In this document: in pieces, positions 60,266 to 64,000 of the stretch
Layout of the letters: each line of letters starts with the position of its first letter
How positions within the stretch are numbered: the stretch's first letter is position 1
From: Thermomonas flagellata
GTDB lineage: Bacteria > Pseudomonadota > Gammaproteobacteria > Xanthomonadales > Xanthomonadaceae
DNA: 64,000 nt
Assembly: GCF_022419185.1 (NCBI RefSeq)
Contig: NZ_JAJOZK010000002.1
Span: 62,001 to 126,000 of the forward strand
Direction: 5' to 3'
Program-made: the position numbers and the translations under genes
The notes under the pieces: model-generated
Databases searched by the model: none
Told to the model about the DNA's origin: nothing
What the model saw: only the letters and a program-made list of their open reading frames with translations

Positions 60266-60805
60266 TCATTTCTTGCTCTGTTCGACCATCCACTCGACCG
60301 CCGCCTTGACCTGCGCGTCGGTCAGGGCCGGATTGCCGCCCTTGGGCGGCATGACCCCGGCGCTGCCGGTGAAGCCGGTGATCGCGCGGTGGACCAGCTC
60401 GTCCAGGCCCTGCGCGGCCACCCGCGCGCCGATCCCGGCGGCATCCAGCTTGGGCGCGCCACCGGCGCCGGAGGTGTGGCAGCCGGTGCAGAGGTTGTTG
60501 AAGATCACGCTGCCGTCCAGGGTGCCGCCGTAGGCGACCTGCGAGGCGGCGGCCGCCGCCGCGGCCTTGGCGGCTTCGGCCTGCTGCGCGGCGCCGGTGG
60601 CCCCGGCATAGACCGCGCCGGCCGGCGCGATCCGCTCCAGGGTGGCCTGCCGCGCGGCCGGGTCGGCTTCCGGCGGCAGCGTCTTGTTCAGGTGGATCGC
60701 GAACAGGATCAGGCCGATCGTGACCAGCACGAGGAAGCCGATCACCATCGAGAACCGCTTGAGGAAGTCCAGGTCGTAACTGCGCACGTGCCACCCCATG
60801 GCCAT
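60266..60805 (-). CDS. Membrane-anchored cytochrome c5-type protein
   Basis: A 179-residue protein with an N-terminal helix (RFSMVIGFLVLVTIGLILFAI, about 17-38) serving as a membrane anchor, an Ala-rich linker, and a c-type haem domain with CTGCH near residue 107 and the distal Met in VMPPKGG. It is of the cytochrome c5/c555 group that passes electrons in the periplasm. ATG 60799 is an alternative start. It is 55 bp upstream of the hydrolase gene on the same strand. Confidence 0.9.
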   Translation of the reverse strand: MAMGWHVRSYDLDFLKRFSMVIGFLVLVTIGLILFAIHLNKTLPPEADPAARQATLERIAPAGAVYAGATGAAQQAEAAKAAAAAAASQVAYGGTLDGSVIFNNLCTGCHTSGAGGAPKLDAAGIGARVAAQGLDELVHRAITGFTGSAGVMPPKGGNPALTDAQVKAAVEWMVEQSKK

Positions 60806-60963
60806 CGCGGCTGCCGCCGCCGTCTGCGCGGATTATTGCAGATGCCCCCGCGGTGGCGAAGCGCGCGGCCATCCGGGCGGAGTGGGGGATCGGACGCGCT
60901 GCCGCGTCGGGAAGTGGGCTGGGCCAGGGGCAGGGTCTTCACATCGCCGATGGATCCTTGTGC

Positions 60964-61014
60964 TTGACATGGGCTGAACAACGAGGTCATAACGACACAT
61001 GAAAAATGTGTTCA
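60964..61014 (+). promoter_or_regulatory. Adhesin promoter with inverted repeats
   Basis: TTGACA (60964-60969) and CATAAC (60988-60993) are 18 bp apart. ACACAT (60995-61000) pairs with ATGTGT (61006-61011), and TGAACA (60975-60980) pairs with TGTTCA (61009-61014), so the start site is flanked by nested inverted repeats that could be operators. Confidence 0.5.
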
Positions 61015-61066
61015 GTGCGGGCGATCACTCATGGCCGCTCTTCGTCGGGCAGTCCGTCGGATGCAA

Positions 61067-61104
61067 TTGGCGGCAGGCGCCCGCGTAGGCGGGCGGGCCG
61101 CCAA
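61067..61104 (+). promoter_or_regulatory. Two-part hairpin in the adhesin leader
   Basis: TTGGCGGC (61067-61074) pairs with GCCGCCAA (61097-61104), and inside it CGCCCGC (61078-61084) pairs with GCGGGCG (61089-61095), leaving only a 3/1-nt internal bulge and a GTAG loop. No U-tract follows, so it is more likely a leader RNA structure than a terminator. It matches no riboswitch class I recognise. Confidence 0.5.
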
Positions 61105-61172
61105 CACGAAGTTCCATCCAGGACTGGTGTGTTACAGCCGGATCCATGAACTGACAGGAGAAGGGGGTTCAC

Positions 61173-64000
61173 ATGCACGGGAATAGGCAACAGGACGGAC
61201 GCAAGGCACGCGCGGTGAAGCTGGCGCCGATGGCACATGCGGTGCGCAATGCGCTGGCGGTGTCGGCGATGGCAGTCGCACTCGGTCTCGGCAGCGGCGC
61301 CGTCGCCGCGCCGCGTCAGGCCCCGGCCGACACCCTGCTGATCGCTGCTCACACGCGCGCGTCCGCGCAGCTGCCGCTGGCCGATCCCAGCATCGTGCAG
61401 CCGCTGTTGGTTCCTGCGGCTCCGCTGGCAACGCTGACGACCACCAACCCCGGCAGCGGCACCTGCCTTGTCAATCCGGGCACCTATATCAGCTGCTACG
61501 GGCCGGACGATATCAGCATCGACAACACAGGGACGTATTACTACTACTCGCCAATTGTCCCCACCTTCGGTATCGGGGCCTACAGCTACGGTGGCGATGT
61601 CTCCATCGTCAATCGTGCCGGTGCGAATCTGGCGGGTGTCAGCACCAGCAATGCCTTCGGTATCTATGCCTATGCGACGGTCGGTAACACCGACGTAAGT
61701 AATGCGGCGACCATCTTCGCCTATTCGACCGGAACGGGTCTGGCCGATGGCATCTTTGCCACCGGTGTGGACGTCACCGTGGTCAATACCGGTGACATCT
61801 ACGCGGTTTCAGCGTCGGGTCCTTGGGCGTCCGGCATCGAAGCTGCCGGCTCCGGCCAAGTGACGGTGGACAACAGCGGTCTCATCGGCGCCGCGGCCTA
61901 TGCCAGCGGCGCGCAGGCCAACGGTATCTTCGCCTCGGGCGGCACTGGCGTGACGGTGGATAACACCGGCACCATCCTCGCCTATGCCCCCGCCGGCACC
62001 GCGACGGGTATCAATGCGAACGGCGGCGCTGGCAACGCCAGCGTCATCAACAGCGGCACGATCTACGCGCAGGGCTACTATGCGACGGGGATCAACGCGC
62101 AGGCGACCGGCAATGTCACCGTCAACAACACTGGCGTGATCGCCGCGGGCGGGCTGTACACGAGCGTGCTGGGGACGGCGATCGAGGCGAGCAGCAACGG
62201 CGCCGGTGCGGCGGTGGGTGTGACCAACAGCGGGGACCTGCTGGCCGAGGGCTACTTCGGCGCGACCGGGATCGCGGCGACGGCGAGCGGCAGCGGCGGC
62301 ACCGTGACGGTGGTGAACACGGGCAGCGTGCAGGCCTCGCAGTACTACAAGTACGGTTACGGCGCGTACGGGATCGTGACCTCGGCGGACGGGAACTCGA
62401 TGATCGCCAACAGCGGCGACATCACGGTGACCTCGGGCGGGGCGGCGAACGGGCTGACGGCGCTGTCCTGGGCGGGCACTGCCAGTGTCACCAACAGCGG
62501 CCATGTGAGCGTGGACAGCACGGCGTCATTGTACTTTGCGGCGACGGGGATCACGGCGTTCTCGGCGAACGGGTCGGCGCAGGTGTCCAACAGCGGTTCG
62601 GTGGACGCGAGGGCGAAGTACTGGGCGACGGGGATCAACGCGACGGCGCAGGGCGACGTGGCGGTGGACAACAGCGGCTCGGTGTACGCGAACGGCCAGA
62701 AGTACGCGTTCGGGGTGTACGCGGTGTCGAACGCGGGCAACGTGTCCGTGCACAACGCGGCGGGCGGGGACATCGGGTTCTACTCGTACCTGGGCCGTGG
62801 CTGGGGCGTGTTCGGGTTCGCGAGCCTGGGCGACGTGGAGTTGGTGAACGACGGTGCGATCGCAGGATATGCGTTCGGGCAGTCGGCGGGGATGTTCGCG
62901 CGTGCGGTGCAGGGGGATGCGACGGTGGTGAACACCGGCAGCATCGCGGTGAGCAGCGGCGGCAACGTGGCGGTGGGCGCGTTCGCGCGCGCGGACTCCG
63001 GCACGGCGAGCATCAGCAACAGCGGCGACATCGTGGCGAGCGACTTCCCGGGCGGGTACTACACCGGGTACTCGGCGTACGGCATGTTCGCGCGCGGAGC
63101 GTACGCGCAGGTGTCCAACAGCGGGACCATCGTGGCCGACGGGTACTACTACGCGACCGGCATGATGGCGATGTCGCTGTACGGGACGGTGGTGAACAAC
63201 ACCGGTGGCAGCATCACGGCGACGGCGCTGGGAGGCGCGACAGGGATCTATGCCTATTCGCGCAACGGCAATACGCAGGTGGTTAATGCCAGCGACATCA
63301 CTGCCCGCGGGCAGTATTTCGGGGCCGTCGGGATCGACGCATCCTCGGCGAATGCCAACGTGGCCATCAACAACCTCGCTGCGGCCACGCTCTATGCGTA
63401 CAGTACTGCGAGCGCGATCGGTATCCGGGCCAATGCACCCAATGGCAAGGTCGCCGTGGTGAATGCCGGTGACATCACCGTGGTCGGGGCCGGTTCGTCA
63501 GTTGCCTCCGCGACTGGCATCGACGCTGCTGCGAGCGGTGACGTCACGGTGGCCAACAGTGGCGATATCTATGCCGGCAGCTACTACTACTCGCGCGGCA
63601 TCCATGCCGTCTCCACGGGTGGGAATGTCAGCGTCGGCAACGCTGCCGGCGCCAATGTGTATGCCTACAGCATTTACGGCGCAGTCGCGGTCGATGCCGC
63701 GGCCACTGGCGCTGGTACGGTGACCGTCAGCAATGCTGGCGGTGTGCAGGCCTACGGCAAGTCCTTCGGCGGTATCGGGATCCGTGCTGGCAGTACCACC
63801 GGCGCGATCGTGGTCAGCAATGCTGCAGGTGCCAGCGTGCAGGCCAAGACCGATGCTGGCGGCGCCGCGGTCGGTGTGCAGGCCGTGACCACCAGTGGCA
63901 ACGCCACCATCAACAACGCCGGTCTCATCCATGCCACCGCCCCGGCCGGCACCTTCGCCGCCGCCGTGATGTTCTCCAACAGCAGCGGCATCGGTACCAA
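61173..64000 (+). CDS. Giant repetitive adhesin / autotransporter passenger, 5' part
   Basis: The frame is open from ATG 61173 to the window edge (at least 942 residues) and continues outside. A long basic signal peptide (MHGNRQQDGRKARAVKLAP, then NALAVSAMAVALGLGSGAVAA) resembles the extended signal of autotransporters. From about residue 130 the protein consists of degenerate repeats of about 20-45 residues with the pattern V-x-N-(S/T)-G-x-I-x-A followed by A-T-G-I-x-A, predicted to form a right-handed beta-helix. A C-terminal barrel is expected beyond the window. The Shine-Dalgarno is AGGAGAAGGGG (61156-61166). Codon use changes abruptly near 62.1 and 63.24 kb. Confidence 0.82.
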   Translation, partial: MHGNRQQDGRKARAVKLAPMAHAVRNALAVSAMAVALGLGSGAVAAPRQAPADTLLIAAHTRASAQLPLADPSIVQPLLVPAAPLATLTTTNPGSGTCLVNPGTYISCYGPDDISIDNTGTYYYYSPIVPTFGIGAYSYGGDVSIVNRAGANLAGVSTSNAFGIYAYATVGNTDVSNAATIFAYSTGTGLADGIFATGVDVTVVNTGDIYAVSASGPWASGIEAAGSGQVTVDNSGLIGAAAYASGAQANGIFASGGTGVTVDNTGTILAYAPAGTATGINANGGAGNASVINSGTIYAQGYYATGINAQATGNVTVNNTGVIAAGGLYTSVLGTAIEASSNGAGAAVGVTNSGDLLAEGYFGATGIAATASGSGGTVTVVNTGSVQASQYYKYGYGAYGIVTSADGNSMIANSGDITVTSGGAANGLTALSWAGTASVTNSGHVSVDSTASLYFAATGITAFSANGSAQVSNSGSVDARAKYWATGINATAQGDVAVDNSGSVYANGQKYAFGVYAVSNAGNVSVHNAAGGDIGFYSYLGRGWGVFGFASLGDVELVNDGAIAGYAFGQSAGMFARAVQGDATVVNTGSIAVSSGGNVAVGAFARADSGTASISNSGDIVASDFPGGYYTGYSAYGMFARGAYAQVSNSGTIVADGYYYATGMMAMSLYGTVVNNTGGSITATALGGATGIYAYSRNGNTQVVNASDITARGQYFGAVGIDASSANANVAINNLAAATLYAYSTASAIGIRANAPNGKVAVVNAGDITVVGAGSSVASATGIDAAASGDVTVANSGDIYAGSYYYSRGIHAVSTGGNVSVGNAAGANVYAYSIYGAVAVDAAATGAGTVTVSNAGGVQAYGKSFGGIGIRAGSTTGAIVVSNAAGASVQAKTDAGGAAVGVQAVTTSGNATINNAGLIHATAPAGTFAAAVMFSNSSGIGT
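61560..64000. repeat. Degenerate tandem repeats of the adhesin passenger
   Basis: Units centred on asparagine-glycine strands (VVNTGDIYA, VDNSGLIGA, VNNTGVIAA, VTNSGDLLA, VSNSGSVDA, VVNTGSIAV, ISNSGDIVA) recur every 20-45 codons with intervening ATGI or YGI turns. DNA identity between units is low except within 62.1-63.2 kb. Confidence 0.75.

Larger units (their letters stand above)
60806..61172. other. 367-bp divergent gap between cytochrome c5 and the giant adhesin
   Basis: No gene is supported. The region holds a promoter for the adhesin, an inverted repeat across its start site, a long two-part hairpin in the leader and a strong Shine-Dalgarno. A -10-like TAATCC lies on the minus strand about 30 nt before the cytochrome ATG. 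Confidence 0.65.

Noticed and set aside
61000-61172. c-di-GMP or other known riboswitch in the adhesin leader
   Set aside because: The leader is structured, but I could not match the conserved bases of GEMM-I/II or any other class by eye.
62357-62773. Minus-strand frame inside the adhesin (138 codons)
   Set aside because: Antisense shadow of the repetitive plus-strand gene; no start signals or known motif.
61560-64000. CRISPR-like array in the repetitive region
   Set aside because: Repeats are in frame, vary in length and sequence, and encode a continuous beta-helix-like protein; there are no identical repeats with unique spacers.

Overview
The window is one contiguous stretch of a very GC-rich gammaproteobacterial chromosome around the replication origin. 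The block gyrB-recF-dnaN-dnaA on the minus strand, facing rpmH-rnpA-yidC-mnmE on the plus strand, together with a tonB-exbB-exbD-exbD cluster, phenylalanine hydroxylase, monomeric isocitrate dehydrogenase and bimodular QueF, points to the Xanthomonadaceae/Lysobacteraceae. This family assignment is inferred from gene content and order; no rRNA or tRNA gene was seen.

Layout. 1-3 kb: end of an outer-membrane barrel gene and a TonB-dependent receptor. 3-14.6 kb: housekeeping and metabolic genes (patatin lipoprotein, Rieske/FAD reductase, phhA, fbp, a minimal histidine kinase/response regulator pair, an SLC13-type transporter, radical SAM protein, cardiolipin synthase, pdxJ). 14.7-17.2 kb: TonB energising operon. 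17.2-19.3 kb: TPR protein and M48 lipoprotein peptidase. 19.3-31 kb: the origin region, with DnaA boxes between dnaA and dnaN, one perfect DnaA box upstream of dnaA, and three parS-like palindromes in and next to recF. 31-40 kb: a TolA/TonB-like lipoprotein, a five-gene operon (membrane protein, XRE regulator, exported hydrolase, NatAB-type ABC transporter) behind a palindromic operator, a ferredoxin-NADP reductase, a second ABC-2 transporter and TatD. 40-45.6 kb: a membrane-anchored tandem AAA+ ATPase and the helicase HrpB. 45.8-50.6 kb: MarR-regulated tripartite efflux operon. 50.7-60.8 kb: receiver-kinase protein, RluE-type pseudouridine synthase, lipoprotein methyltransferase, icd, two related lipoproteins around lysM/queF, ZapE, a hydrolase and a cytochrome c5. 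61.2 kb to the end: the 5' part of a giant repetitive adhesin that runs out of the window.

Functional links. The TonB operon (16-17 kb) should power receptors such as the one at 0.7-2.9 kb. DnaA, DnaN, RecF and GyrB form the classical origin operon cluster, and the parS-like sites suggest ParB loading beside the origin. RpmH, RnpA, YidC and MnmE are the usual translation and membrane-insertion partners. The MarR-OMF-EmrA-EmrB genes are translationally chained by 4-bp overlaps.

The most unusual items are the tandem AAA+ membrane ATPase, the palindrome-controlled XRE/hydrolase/NatAB operon, the three parS-like sites within 1.15 kb (two embedded in recF codons), a paired dispersed palindromic repeat present twice, and several genes whose -10-like element sits only 6-7 nt before the start codon, suggesting leaderless transcripts.
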